From the NCBI GenBank assembly GCA_021786135.1, contig JAJYNV010000262.1, forward strand, positions 1-10,750: 10,750 nucleotides of DNA, read 5' to 3'. The position numbers and the translations under genes were made by a program. The stretch is from Bacillota bacterium. Its GTDB lineage: Bacteria; Bacillota; Sulfobacillia; JAJZYS01; JAJYTV01. The notes beneath the pieces are model-generated. The model did no database searches, was not told where the DNA came from, and saw only the letters and a list, made by a program, of their open reading frames with translations. Of this stretch, positions 1-6,942 are shown piece by piece (within the stretch, counting starts at the first letter, position 1; each line of letters starts with the position of its first letter).

Positions 1-108
1 CGATGATTCCCAAAATGACGGGGAAGAGACTTGGTGCGCGCAAGATGGACACCTCCGTACCGGGGATGCCTCTACCATACTTGCGCAGGTCAAGGATGGC
101 AAGAATTC

Positions 109-142
109 TTTACGGTGATGTATGCTTCTGTTTACAGAGGTG
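109..142 (+). promoter_or_regulatory. Imperfect direct repeat, possible operator upstream of the HTH regulator
   Basis: TTTACGGTGATG (109-120) recurs as TTTACAGAGGTG (131-142). The two copies match at 9 of 12 positions and are offset by 22 nt, about two helical turns. The second copy ends 18 nt before the regulator's ATG and lies just before its ribosome site. Tandem half-sites on one face of DNA suit an autoregulating dimer, but no convincing -35/-10 pair was found alongside. Chance similarity is possible. Confidence 0.22.
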
Positions 143-160
143 TTCAGAGGAGGCGAAGGC

Positions 161-1240
161 ATGGCGAAGATGCAAAACCGCTTGCGCGACGTCCGCCAGG
201 CGCGTGGCTTGACGCAACAGGCCCTGGCGAATCAAGCCGGGCTGACGCGCCAGACCGTCGGCGCCATCGAGGCGGGCGACTACGGCCCGAGCCTCGAGGT
301 GGCGCTACGCCTTGCAAGGGCACTCGGCGCCCCGCTCGACGACATCTTCTCGCTCGCGTCTGACAGGGAGCCCGACGCTGCCCTCCTGCCAAGGTCAGGT
401 GCGACGCGCGTGCTCTCTGCGATGATCGGCGGCAGGGAGGTGCTGCGGGATGTAGGCAGCCTCGGTGCCTACCGTTGGCCTGCCGCGGCTGCCGATGGCG
501 TCGCCGAGGTAGACGTCGACGCGCGTGTCGCCCTGCGCAGGTTCGCAGCGGCGCGCGCGGACACTGTCTTTCTCGCGGGCTGTGATCCGGCGCTGGGCCT
601 GGTGGCGGAGCACCTGCAGCAGAGAGGGCTGCGGGCGTTCTGGTTCACGTCGGGCAGCGGGGCCGCGCTATCGCAGCTCAGGAATCAGCGGACGCACTTC
701 GGTGCCGTGCATTGGACACAGGGAGAAGACCCTCCCGCCGTACCGGACGGAGTCGAGCGGCTCGAGCTTTCGCGCTGGCAGATGGGATTCGTCGTGCGCC
801 ACCAGGAGACGCGTTTCAAGGAAGCGCAAGATCTTGGCCTGCCCGGGTTGCGGTTGGCCAACCGGGAACAGGGAGCGGGAGCGCGGCGGCTGCTCGACCG
901 ACTCCTCGCTCAGGTGGGCGTCGCTGCGTCGCTTGTCGCGGGGTATGGCTGGGAACTGCAGGGACACTGGGAAGTTGCCAATGCGGTGGCGCAAGGAGCT
1001 GCCGATGTCGCCATAGCAAGCGGAGCGGCCGCCGAGGCGTTCTCGCTCGACTTCCTGCCTCTCAGCGCCGAGATGTGCGAGGTGTGGTGGGAGAAGGGCA
1101 CGGTGTCTGCCGACGTAGTTCAGCGCCTTGGTGACACGCTTCTGAGTTCCGCGTTCCGCCGGGACCTCGGCGCGTTCGGGCCGTTCGACACGGCTCGTAC
1201 CGGGGCTGTGCCGGACCTCGTTCAGCGCGGCAAGGGATAG
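161..1240 (+). CDS. XRE-family HTH regulator with molybdate-binding-like (PBP_like) domain
   Basis: A one-component transcription factor of about 359 residues. Residues about 5-65 form an XRE/Cro helix-turn-helix, visible in RGLTQQALANQAGL and QTVGAIEAGDYGPSL. After a linker, residues about 135-345 resemble the PBP_like domain (COG1910 type). The signs are a GCDPALGL opening, a GS-containing loop, the NREQGAGARRLLD motif starting near Asn234, and a late VAQGAADVAIASG segment before FLPLSAE. Such proteins are thought to bind a small ligand, often inferred to be molybdate or tungstate, and to control a transporter or molybdoenzyme gene. The ligand cannot be read from this sequence. I chose the ATG at 161 because GGAGG (149-153) lies 7 nt upstream. 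An in-frame ATG at 122 lacks a comparable site and would add 13 residues before the HTH. No molybdate transport or cofactor genes lie nearby, so the target is unknown. The 3' end overlaps the convergent lipoprotein gene by 19 nt. Confidence 0.88.
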   Translation: MAKMQNRLRDVRQARGLTQQALANQAGLTRQTVGAIEAGDYGPSLEVALRLARALGAPLDDIFSLASDREPDAALLPRSGATRVLSAMIGGREVLRDVGSLGAYRWPAAAADGVAEVDVDARVALRRFAAARADTVFLAGCDPALGLVAEHLQQRGLRAFWFTSGSGAALSQLRNQRTHFGAVHWTQGEDPPAVPDGVERLELSRWQMGFVVRHQETRFKEAQDLGLPGLRLANREQGAGARRLLDRLLAQVGVAASLVAGYGWELQGHWEVANAVAQGAADVAIASGAAAEAFSLDFLPLSAEMCEVWWEKGTVSADVVQRLGDTLLSSAFRRDLGAFGPFDTARTGAVPDLVQRGKG

Positions 1241-2373
1241 CGGCTGAGAATGGCCTCCGCGAGACTCGCCCGACTTGCCGGCAGCGTGACCACGACCTCC
1301 TCGAAGCCGCTCTGCCCGGGACGGGGTGCGATGGCTAGTCCCCATACGGGATAACGGTAACCTGCAGCGGTTCCCTGAAAGGCAATCACGTCATCCGTGA
1401 GCCAACGCTCCGAAACGTCCGGCGTGGCGGTTGCGTCAGGCAGCACCACCTCCGGTGCCGGCAGGGACCCGTCGGTGAGACTCACCACGCTGCAGCCGAC
1501 ACAGGGCGCGATCTCCGCTTCGACATAGGCCGCAGGGTCGGCAGGGTCCTTGATGCGCCAGATGGTGAAGTCGCCACCGAGATATTCGCTTGTGAGCTGC
1601 CAGTTCGGTGGCGCATAGATGTCTGCAGATCCGGCGGCATAGCTCGCGACGCCTGAGCCTGGCGGATCGGGCGCGGCCACGGTGCCGATCGGCTGACCAT
1701 AGGCGAGGTTCTGCCACAGGCTCGGGCCGTCGCCCAGAGGATACGTCGCGATGGCGCCCGTGCCCGGCTGCATGACGTAGGTGGCGGTCGGGGCGAGAAT
1801 ACCCATGCGTCCACCGCCGACCACGATGCCGGCATCGGTCGCGATCGCGGTCGGCGCCATGGTGATCTTGCCGCTGATGAGGTCCAGCATGCCGGCGTCG
1901 AGCGTGGTGGCAGCCCCCGCGATGTCCAACGTGAAACCGAGATAAGGCCCTGTGGCGCCGACGAAGTGCAGGTCTACTGCCTGGCCGCCCGCGCTGGCGG
2001 GGATCTCGGCGATCAGCCGGCCGCTGCCTTCGAGCGGGCCGTGTCCGGGCGTGGGCGAGACCTCGATGGCGTAGGGCTGCGCCATGATGTAGCTGCCGCC
2101 CTGGTCCTCGGCGCCAGCATACGAACTCCAGACGAGCCCGTATGGCGTCGACGCGGCGGCCACGCCGGGCGTGTTGGCGAGGACGTCGGGTGGGAGATAC
2201 GCCGTGTAGCCGTCGATCGAGACCGGGCTGCCCGCGGACGTGGCTGCCGCCTTGGCAGTCTTGTGCGCCTGGGTGCGGGCATGCGTGGCCTTTGCGGGCC
2301 TTGCGCCGCACCCTGCGAGCAGCACGAGCAGCACTCCTAGACTGGCCATCGGCCAAAGCGATCGTCGTGACAT
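1222..2373 (-). CDS. Secreted lipoprotein of unknown function
   Basis: A 383-residue predicted lipoprotein. The N-terminus is a typical lipoprotein signal: a basic MSRR start, a hydrophobic stretch, then the lipobox LAGC with Cys22 as the lipidated residue. An Ala/Lys/Thr-rich linker (about 23-48) precedes a globular domain from about residue 50. That domain is rich in Gly, Pro and Thr with alternating hydrophobic segments, suggesting a mostly beta fold. It has a CVGC motif at Cys291/Cys294, which could be a disulfide or metal site; no other cysteines are evident outside the lipobox. No enzyme family was recognised. The ATG at 2373 has GAGG 7 nt upstream. The gene converges with the HTH regulator gene and overlaps it by 19 nt. 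It is divergent from the haem cluster, so a shared function with either neighbour is not implied. It is expected on the outer face of the cytoplasmic membrane. Confidence 0.8.
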   Translation of the reverse strand: MSRRSLWPMASLGVLLVLLAGCGARPAKATHARTQAHKTAKAAATSAGSPVSIDGYTAYLPPDVLANTPGVAAASTPYGLVWSSYAGAEDQGGSYIMAQPYAIEVSPTPGHGPLEGSGRLIAEIPASAGGQAVDLHFVGATGPYLGFTLDIAGAATTLDAGMLDLISGKITMAPTAIATDAGIVVGGGRMGILAPTATYVMQPGTGAIATYPLGDGPSLWQNLAYGQPIGTVAAPDPPGSGVASYAAGSADIYAPPNWQLTSEYLGGDFTIWRIKDPADPAAYVEAEIAPCVGCSVVSLTDGSLPAPEVVLPDATATPDVSERWLTDDVIAFQGTAAGYRYPVWGLAIAPRPGQSGFEEVVVTLPASRASLAEAILSRYPLPR

Positions 2374-2408
2374 GGGGCTGCCTCACAATCCGTGCGGACT
2401 GAGTCTTT

Positions 2409-2426
2409 TTGGGCCGATGCGCCCAA
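2409..2426. promoter_or_regulatory. Perfect inverted repeat, operator-like, in divergent intergenic region
   Basis: TTGGGC (2409-2414) and GCCCAA (2421-2426) are exact inverted copies separated by 6 nt. The site spans the downstream edge of the proposed lipoprotein -10 and the predicted start point, where a repressor would block initiation. It is not a good terminator: the T run at 2406-2410 lies 5' of the stem on the plus strand, so on the minus strand an A run follows. No regulator is assigned. Confidence 0.35.
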
Positions 2427-2453
2427 TATAACGCACGCACCAACACTTGGCGA
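2425..2453 (-). promoter_or_regulatory. Predicted sigma-A-type promoter of the lipoprotein gene
   Basis: On the minus strand, a -35 candidate TCGCCA (2453-2448, 4/6 to TTGACA) and a -10 candidate TATATT (2430-2425, 5/6 to TATAAT) are separated by 17 nt. The start point would fall near 2418, giving a leader of about 45 nt before the ATG at 2373. The region is noticeably more AT-rich than its surroundings. This is a pattern match only. Confidence 0.4.
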
Positions 2454-2534
2454 GAGCCCGACCCGCAGGCACTGCGCACGTGTGATAAACTGTGCAAGGA
2501 ATCGGTGGGGGCGCCGCTGGAGGCATCTCGCGTG

Positions 2535-2846
2535 ATGCGCAATCGCTGGCTTCTGCTATTCGGTGGACTCGGCCTCGTGGCTGGGATCATTCTCTTCTTG
2601 AGCACAGGGTCCTTCGCGGCGATCTATCTCGCCTGCATCGGGATCGTGCTGCTCCTGGCCGGTTTTCTGGTCGGACCGCGCTACCGGACCGAACTCGCCG
2701 CGCCGCCGGAAGGATTTGTCTTCACCGGCGAGCGTTTTGTCGACCCTGCAAGCCGGCGAACCGTGGAAGTTTGGCAGCATCCCGCGTCGGGCCAGCGCGC
2801 ATATGTGCTGGCACAGGATCCTGCGCAGCCAAAGCGGGGAACTTGA
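2535..2846 (+). CDS. Small two-helix membrane protein, unknown function
   Basis: A protein of about 103 residues with two closely spaced hydrophobic segments: about 4-22 (from WLLLFGG to IILFLS) and about 26-45 (AAIYLACIGIVLLLAGFLVG). A soluble tail of about 55 residues follows, including GPRYRTEL, GERFVDPASRRTVEVW and QRAYVLA. The layout is a helical hairpin with the tail on one side, probably cytosolic given the Arg residues flanking both ends. The ATG at 2535 and an in-frame GTG at 2532 share GGAGG at 2519-2523, with spacings of 11 and 8 nt; either could be the start. In-frame codons back to 2409 look untranslated. The gene ends 20 nt before menG and appears to be the first gene of the cluster, so it is probably co-transcribed with menaquinone and haem genes. 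No family was recognised. Confidence 0.68.
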   Translation: MRNRWLLLFGGLGLVAGIILFLSTGSFAAIYLACIGIVLLLAGFLVGPRYRTELAAPPEGFVFTGERFVDPASRRTVEVWQHPASGQRAYVLAQDPAQPKRGT

Positions 2847-2866
2847 GTCTTATGGGAGGCACCTTT

Positions 2867-3580
2867 TTGGCCCGCCACGAACCGCATGACGCGAAGATCC
2901 GCCGCATCTTCGGCGACATCGCAGACGTCTACGACCCGATGAACCGCGTCATCACCCTTGGTCAATGGGGCAGATGGCAGCGTCGGTTTCTCGAGCTCGT
3001 GGCGCCGTCTGCCGGGGAGCGCTGCCTCGATATCGCCACTGGCACCGGCGACCTCGCGATCCTGATCGCCCAGATGGAGCCGGGAGTTCACGTGACCGGT
3101 CTCGACCTCAGCCGTGACATGCTGTCCGTCGCCGAGCACAAGGTGGCAGAACGCGGTCTCGCTTCGCGCATCGAGCTCGTTGAGGGGAACGCGTTGCAAC
3201 TTCCCTTCCCAGATGCGAGCTTCGACCTTGTCACATGCGGTTTTGGACTGCGCAACTTTCCCGACCTGCCGGCTGCGCTCAAGGAGATGCGCCGCGTTCT
3301 GCGGCCGGGCGGGCGTGCCCTGTCGCTCGAGGTGTCACGGCCGACGAACGGGCTCGTGTTCTTCGGGTTCAAGCTCTTCTTCTACGGCGTCGTGCCTGTA
3401 CTCGGCCGCCTTGCCGGTCGCCGCGGAGCCGCGTACGGCTGGCTGCCGGAGTCGCACCGCAAGTTCCCGGGGCGCGCCGTGCTGTCGGACATGTACCGTG
3501 CGGCCGGCTTTGCCCATGTGGAGGGTTGGCCGTTGACGCTAGGGTCAGTGGCGGTCCACCGAGGAGTTGCAGCGCCATGA
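2867..3580 (+). CDS. menG: Demethylmenaquinone methyltransferase (UbiE/MenG family)
   Basis: An S-adenosylmethionine-dependent C-methyltransferase for the last step of menaquinone synthesis, demethylmenaquinone to menaquinone (EC 2.1.1.163). Family hallmarks are the N-terminal VYDPMNRVITLGQW segment, the SAM-binding motif DIATGTGDLA, the acidic VTGLDLSRDML strand end, the GNALQLPFPDASFD region, GFGLRNFPD, and the MRRVLRPGGRALSLE strand. The C-terminus TLGSVAVHRG fits the family ending. The same family includes ubiquinone UbiE; the menaquinone role is inferred from context. I prefer the TTG start at 2867 because GGGAGG (2854-2859) is 7 nt upstream, giving 237 residues (MARHEPHDAK...). An ATG at 2852 would add five residues but has only a distant GGGGA, and it lies directly against the GGGAGG. 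The stop overlaps the hemA start by 4 nt (ATGA), suggesting translational coupling. Confidence 0.92.
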   Translation: MARHEPHDAKIRRIFGDIADVYDPMNRVITLGQWGRWQRRFLELVAPSAGERCLDIATGTGDLAILIAQMEPGVHVTGLDLSRDMLSVAEHKVAERGLASRIELVEGNALQLPFPDASFDLVTCGFGLRNFPDLPAALKEMRRVLRPGGRALSLEVSRPTNGLVFFGFKLFFYGVVPVLGRLAGRRGAAYGWLPESHRKFPGRAVLSDMYRAAGFAHVEGWPLTLGSVAVHRGVAAP

Positions 3581-4857
3581 GAACTGGCTGGACCTTTCTC
3601 GGCATCAGTCATCAGGGTACCGATCTCGAGATGCGCGAATGCCTGGTGCTCGAGGGGCATGCCCCGGAGATCTACCGTCGGGTCCTTGAGGTGGCGGACG
3701 AGGCATTCGTGCTCCATACCTGCAACCGCAGCGAGATCTACGCGTATGGCGTGATCGACGATATCGCTCCCTGCCTTCTCACGACGTTTGCGGAAGTTAC
3801 AGGCACGGCGCCCGCGGTGCTCGGCCGCTATGCCTACCGCCTGGACGGTCAGGATGCCGTGCGTCATCTCTTTCTGGTGGCCGCTGGGCTTGAAGCGCAG
3901 ATCGTGGGTGAGACGCAGATTCTCGGCCAGATCAAGCAGGCTTTCAACCAGGCTGCGGCGGCAGAAGCGGTGGGCAAGGAGCTTAGCATGCTCGTGCAGG
4001 CGGCCCTGGCCGCCGCCCGGCGCGCCCATCGCGAGACCGGCATGGATCACCACCCCGTCTCGGTGGGCAGTGCGGCGGTGGCGCTCGCTCGACGGTCGTT
4101 TCCGGACCTTGCCGGCAGAACGGTGCTGCTGATAGGTGCGGGTGAGGTGGCAGAGCTCTGCTGTCAGCATCTACTCGAGGCCGGTGACGTGCATGTCGTC
4201 ATCGCCAACCGCACGCGCCAGCGCGCCGCGAGGCTCGCGCGGGCAGTCGGCGGCCTTGCCGTCGGCTGGGCCGAGATCGACGAGTACCTTGCCAAGGCGG
4301 ATGTCGTTCTCAGCTCGACCGGGGCACCACACGAGGTGCTCTACGCCAGGGACCTCAAAGAGGCCATGCGCCGCAGAAGCGGGCGCAGGATGGTCCTTGT
4401 CGACCTGTCGATGCCGCGGGACATCGAACCTGCCTGCGCCACGCTGCCCGGCGTACAGCTCCATACGCTCGACGATCTGGCGGCCATCAGCCGCGCCCAG
4501 CGCCAGGAACGCCTGCGTGAGGCGGAGGCGGCGGAAGCCATCGTGCTCGACGCTGCGGGCGAGTTCGAGCGCCGTCGCTGCGAGCGCCAGGCGCTGCCCT
4601 TGATCCGCGCGCTGCGGGGCAAGGCGGAGGACGTGCGCGACGCGGAGCTCACGCGCGCGTTCCACCGGCTGGGTGAACTGCCAGAGGGCGAGCGCCAGGT
4701 GATCGAGCAGCTCGCGTCCCGCATCGTCAACAAGCTTTTGAACGAGCCGACGCTGGCGCTCAAGGAGTGCGCGCTGCGCGAGGATGGCGAGAGCTGCTTG
4801 CGCCTTGCCGCGGACATCTTCAAGCTTGACGGACCTGATTGGCCGCAGGAAGCCTGA
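3577..4857 (+). CDS. hemA: Glutamyl-tRNA reductase
   Basis: Catalyses NADPH-dependent reduction of glutamyl-tRNA(Glu) to glutamate-1-semialdehyde, the committed step of C5-pathway haem synthesis (EC 1.2.1.70). The 426-residue length is usual. The catalytic domain has the HTCNRSEIY motif with the nucleophile at Cys49, plus GETQILGQIKQAF. The nucleotide-binding domain shows VLLIGAGEVAELCCQHL followed by IANRT and VVLSSTGAPH. A helical C-terminal dimerisation region follows (PLIRALRGKAEDVRDAEL and RIVNKLLNEP). The ATG at 3577 has GAGGAG 10 nt upstream and overlaps the menG stop. The same frame stays open upstream inside menG, but that part reads as a shadow. There is no hemX-like gene after it, unlike the classical Bacillus order hemA-hemX-hemC-hemD-hemB-hemL. 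HemA is commonly controlled by haem, but no regulatory signature is visible here. Confidence 0.96.
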   Translation: MRTGWTFLGISHQGTDLEMRECLVLEGHAPEIYRRVLEVADEAFVLHTCNRSEIYAYGVIDDIAPCLLTTFAEVTGTAPAVLGRYAYRLDGQDAVRHLFLVAAGLEAQIVGETQILGQIKQAFNQAAAAEAVGKELSMLVQAALAAARRAHRETGMDHHPVSVGSAAVALARRSFPDLAGRTVLLIGAGEVAELCCQHLLEAGDVHVVIANRTRQRAARLARAVGGLAVGWAEIDEYLAKADVVLSSTGAPHEVLYARDLKEAMRRRSGRRMVLVDLSMPRDIEPACATLPGVQLHTLDDLAAISRAQRQERLREAEAAEAIVLDAAGEFERRRCERQALPLIRALRGKAEDVRDAELTRAFHRLGELPEGERQVIEQLASRIVNKLLNEPTLALKECALREDGESCLRLAADIFKLDGPDWPQEA

Positions 4858-4942
4858 ACGTTACCGACCAGCGTGCGGACGACGCGCCGCGATGACGGCC
4901 GTACACGCCGCAGGCTGATTTCGCTTGGCTGGGGGTGATGGA
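4858..4942 (+). other. hemA-hemC intergenic spacer, nothing recognised
   Basis: An 85-nt spacer, GC-rich, containing only the hemC ribosome site GGGGGTGAT (4931-4939). I saw no convincing promoter, terminator or riboswitch. An 8-codon frame (4892-4918) lacks a ribosome site. It is the position where hemX stands in Bacillus-type clusters, but no trace of coding sequence is visible. Confidence 0.5.
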
Positions 4943-5863
4943 TTGGAGATCCGCATCGCATCGCGGCGCAGCCCCCTGGCGAGGCGCCAAGCGGAGCTGT
5001 TCGCCCAGGCCCTGACGAGGTTGGAGCCTGCCGCGGTAGTACGCTTCGTCGCTGTGGAGACCGAGGGAGACCTACGTCAGGACGTCGCCTTGAGCCGCAT
5101 CGGCGGCAAGGGCGTCTTCACCCAGGAGATCGAGGCCATGCTGCGCCGCGGCGAGGTCGACGTCGCCGTGCACAGCCTGAAGGATCTGCCGACGGAACTG
5201 GCCCCCGGGCTTTGCATCGCAGCGCTGCTGCCGCGGGAGGATCCGCGGGACGCACTCGTCGGCCCTCAGGGTCTGACCCTCGGCGCGCTCCCTTACGGAG
5301 CGCGAGTGGGTACCTCGAGCCCCAGGCGGCGGGCCCAGCTGCTGCACGTGCGGCCTGATCTCAATGTGGCCGAGCTCCGCGGCAACGTCGGCACCAGACT
5401 GCGCCGGCTGGGCGAGGGGCAGTACGACGCGCTGATCATGGCAGCGGCTGGCCTCTTGCGCGACGGCCGCTCGGACGCCATCGCCCAGTATCTCGAACCG
5501 GAGCAGATGCTCGGCGCGCCCGCGCAGGGCATCATCGCGATCGAGGCCGCCGATCACCGCAAAGAGTTGCTTGCGCTCCTGAGCCGGCTCACTCATCGTC
5601 CGACCGAGCGCCTCGCGCTGTGCGAACGCACTTTGCTCATGGAACTCGGCAGCGGCTGCAGCGTTCCGGTGGGAGCCCTATGTGAGGCTCATGGTCGCAG
5701 CTTGCGCCTCACGGCAGGGGTGTTCGCCAATGACGGCAGCACCGCCATGCGAGTGAGCTTCGAGGGCACGCGAGCCGCAGACCTCGGCCGCCGGGCTGCG
5801 CGGGAGCTCCTCGTGGGCGGGGCTGGCCACATCCTGGCGGAGGGCTCGCCCGATGCCCGCTGA
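4943..5863 (+). CDS. hemC: Porphobilinogen deaminase (hydroxymethylbilane synthase)
   Basis: Polymerises four porphobilinogens into hydroxymethylbilane (EC 2.5.1.61). At 306 residues it is of normal length. Motifs include the N-terminal EIRIASRRSPLARRQAEL, IGGKGVFTQEIE, the substrate-binding VDVAVHSLKDLPTE, RVGTSSPRRRAQLL, and ELRGNVGTRLRRL. The dipyrromethane cofactor cysteine is Cys239 in GSGCSVPVGA, equivalent to Cys242 of E. coli. I chose the TTG at 4943 because the GGGGGTGAT at 4931-4939 is a near-match to the anti-SD complement, with its GG-rich core 7 nt upstream, and the protein then starts MEIRIASR as the family does. A TTG at 4925 would place that ribosome site inside the gene. It lies 85 nt after hemA, the only sizeable gap in the cluster, with no clear promoter or terminator in it. 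It overlaps the next gene by 11 nt. Confidence 0.95.
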   Translation: MEIRIASRRSPLARRQAELFAQALTRLEPAAVVRFVAVETEGDLRQDVALSRIGGKGVFTQEIEAMLRRGEVDVAVHSLKDLPTELAPGLCIAALLPREDPRDALVGPQGLTLGALPYGARVGTSSPRRRAQLLHVRPDLNVAELRGNVGTRLRRLGEGQYDALIMAAAGLLRDGRSDAIAQYLEPEQMLGAPAQGIIAIEAADHRKELLALLSRLTHRPTERLALCERTLLMELGSGCSVPVGALCEAHGRSLRLTAGVFANDGSTAMRVSFEGTRAADLGRRAARELLVGGAGHILAEGSPDAR

Positions 5864-6920
5864 GATCTTCTACGCCTACTGGGACCCCGCCGCGACGCCT
5901 CTGCTCACCGAGCTGCTCGAAGCGACCCCGCTCGTGGCCGCGACTGCGGCGCTTCCAACCTCGCTCGAACCTTACCTTCATCCGCAGGTCCAGCGGGTGA
6001 CGCCCCGCGTTGCCCTGCTGCGTCAGGAAGGCGTGGTGGCGAGGCTCTACGGCGATGGGGAGGAAATGGCCGAAGAGGTCGCCGACTTCATGGCGCGGGG
6101 CCACGAGGCCACCTGTCTACAGACCCTTGGCGCCAGGGGCCCGGAGCTTCCGCCCCCGGCGTTCATGGGGCGACGCATCCTCGTGACGAGGTCCGCGGCG
6201 CAGGCTGGGGCTGTTCTCGCCGGGCTTCGGCTGCGCGGCGCGCGCCCTCTGCTCCTGCCCGCGCTGCGTATCGCACCCGCACTGGACGCTCGACCGCTTG
6301 AAACGGCGCTCGAGCGGGTCGGCACCTACCGCTACATCCTCTTTACGAGTCAGAACGCCGTGCAGAACTTCTTCGCCGCGCTCGACGCCAAGGCGATCGA
6401 CGTGCGCAGGCTGGGCGATGCCAGGATCATGGCGGTCGGCGCTGCCACGGCCCTTGGACTGAGGGCGCGGGGCATCCTGGCGGAGATCGCGCGCGTCGGT
6501 ACCGCAATGGGCCTGGCCGCCCAGTTGGCGGGACGCGTGCGCGTGGGGGACCGGGCGCTGCTCCTGGGTCCGGAGCCGCCCGATGCTGCGCTCGTGCAGG
6601 CGCTCTGGGATCTGGGCCTCCAGGTCGATGGGGTGCCGATCTATCGCACCTTGCGTGGCGTCGCTCCGCAGGATGCGACGGCGCTCCTGCGCGAGGGGCG
6701 ACCCGACGCGGTGCTCTTCTACAGCCCATCTGCGGTGCAGGCGACCGTTGCGGCTCTGCCAGAGGGCTATCTAGACACAGTGCCAGCGGTGGCGATCGGC
6801 CCGACGACGGGCGCTGCGTGCCTGGAACTTGGCCTCAGTGTCAAGGCGCAGGCGCAGTCGCCAGGGCTCCCGGGCATCCTGTCTGCCTTGCGCGAGGTGC
6901 TGTCGGCTGGTGCGGATTGA
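5853..6920 (+). CDS. hemD: Uroporphyrinogen-III synthase with degenerate SUMT-like N-terminal extension
   Basis: Residues about 106-355 form a complete uroporphyrinogen-III synthase (EC 4.2.1.75), which inverts ring D and cyclises hydroxymethylbilane. Visible blocks are RRILVTRSAAQAG, ILFTSQNAVQNFF, AVGAATALGLRARGI, LLLGPEPPDAALVQAL, VPIYRTLR, LFYSPSAVQAT and VAIGPTTGAA. Residues 1-105 are extra compared with ordinary HemD (about 250-260). Their order recalls the start of SUMT, which is fused ahead of HemD in many bacteria. IFYAYWDPAATPLLTELLE aligns with the GAGPGDP-LLT strand and helix, and VVARLYGDGEEMAEEVADFMARG with the VVRLKGGDP...EEAE segment. The key SUMT glycines are lost and the remaining 150 or so residues are absent, so methyltransferase activity is not expected. 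The ATG at 5853 has GGAGGG 8 nt upstream, so the extension is probably translated. The HemD call is firm; the SUMT origin is an inference. Confidence 0.9.
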   Translation: MPAEIFYAYWDPAATPLLTELLEATPLVAATAALPTSLEPYLHPQVQRVTPRVALLRQEGVVARLYGDGEEMAEEVADFMARGHEATCLQTLGARGPELPPPAFMGRRILVTRSAAQAGAVLAGLRLRGARPLLLPALRIAPALDARPLETALERVGTYRYILFTSQNAVQNFFAALDAKAIDVRRLGDARIMAVGAATALGLRARGILAEIARVGTAMGLAAQLAGRVRVGDRALLLGPEPPDAALVQALWDLGLQVDGVPIYRTLRGVAPQDATALLREGRPDAVLFYSPSAVQATVAALPEGYLDTVPAVAIGPTTGAACLELGLSVKAQAQSPGLPGILSALREVLSAGAD

Positions 6921-6942
6921 AAGCCACGAGGAGTGACCTGCC

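Noticed and set aside
3..212. A 69-residue open frame at the left edge with several in-frame ATGs
   Set aside because: It overlaps the start of the HTH regulator in another frame, has no ribosome site, and its protein is an Arg-rich low-complexity sequence typical of an antisense or shifted reading in GC-rich DNA.
2484..2489. GATAAA with upstream TG as a possible extended -10 for the haem cluster
   Set aside because: Only 4 of 6 positions match and no -35 lies at suitable spacing. It may contribute, but it is not enough to call a promoter.
1436..2605. A long minus-strand frame (389 codons) overlapping the lipoprotein gene
   Set aside because: It is shifted relative to the lipoprotein, very rich in Arg and His, has no signal or domain pattern, and covers the predicted promoter region. 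The lipoprotein frame with lipobox and ribosome site is the real gene.
3235..3576. Upstream in-frame extension of hemA through menG
   Set aside because: The translation is Arg/Pro/Cys-rich shadow of menG. Homology to glutamyl-tRNA reductase begins at the ATG at 3577, which has its own ribosome site.
4892..4918. An 8-codon micro-frame (MTAVHAAG) before hemC, as a possible leader peptide
   Set aside because: There is no Shine-Dalgarno sequence ahead of it, no run of regulatory codons, and no attenuator hairpin with a T tract after it.
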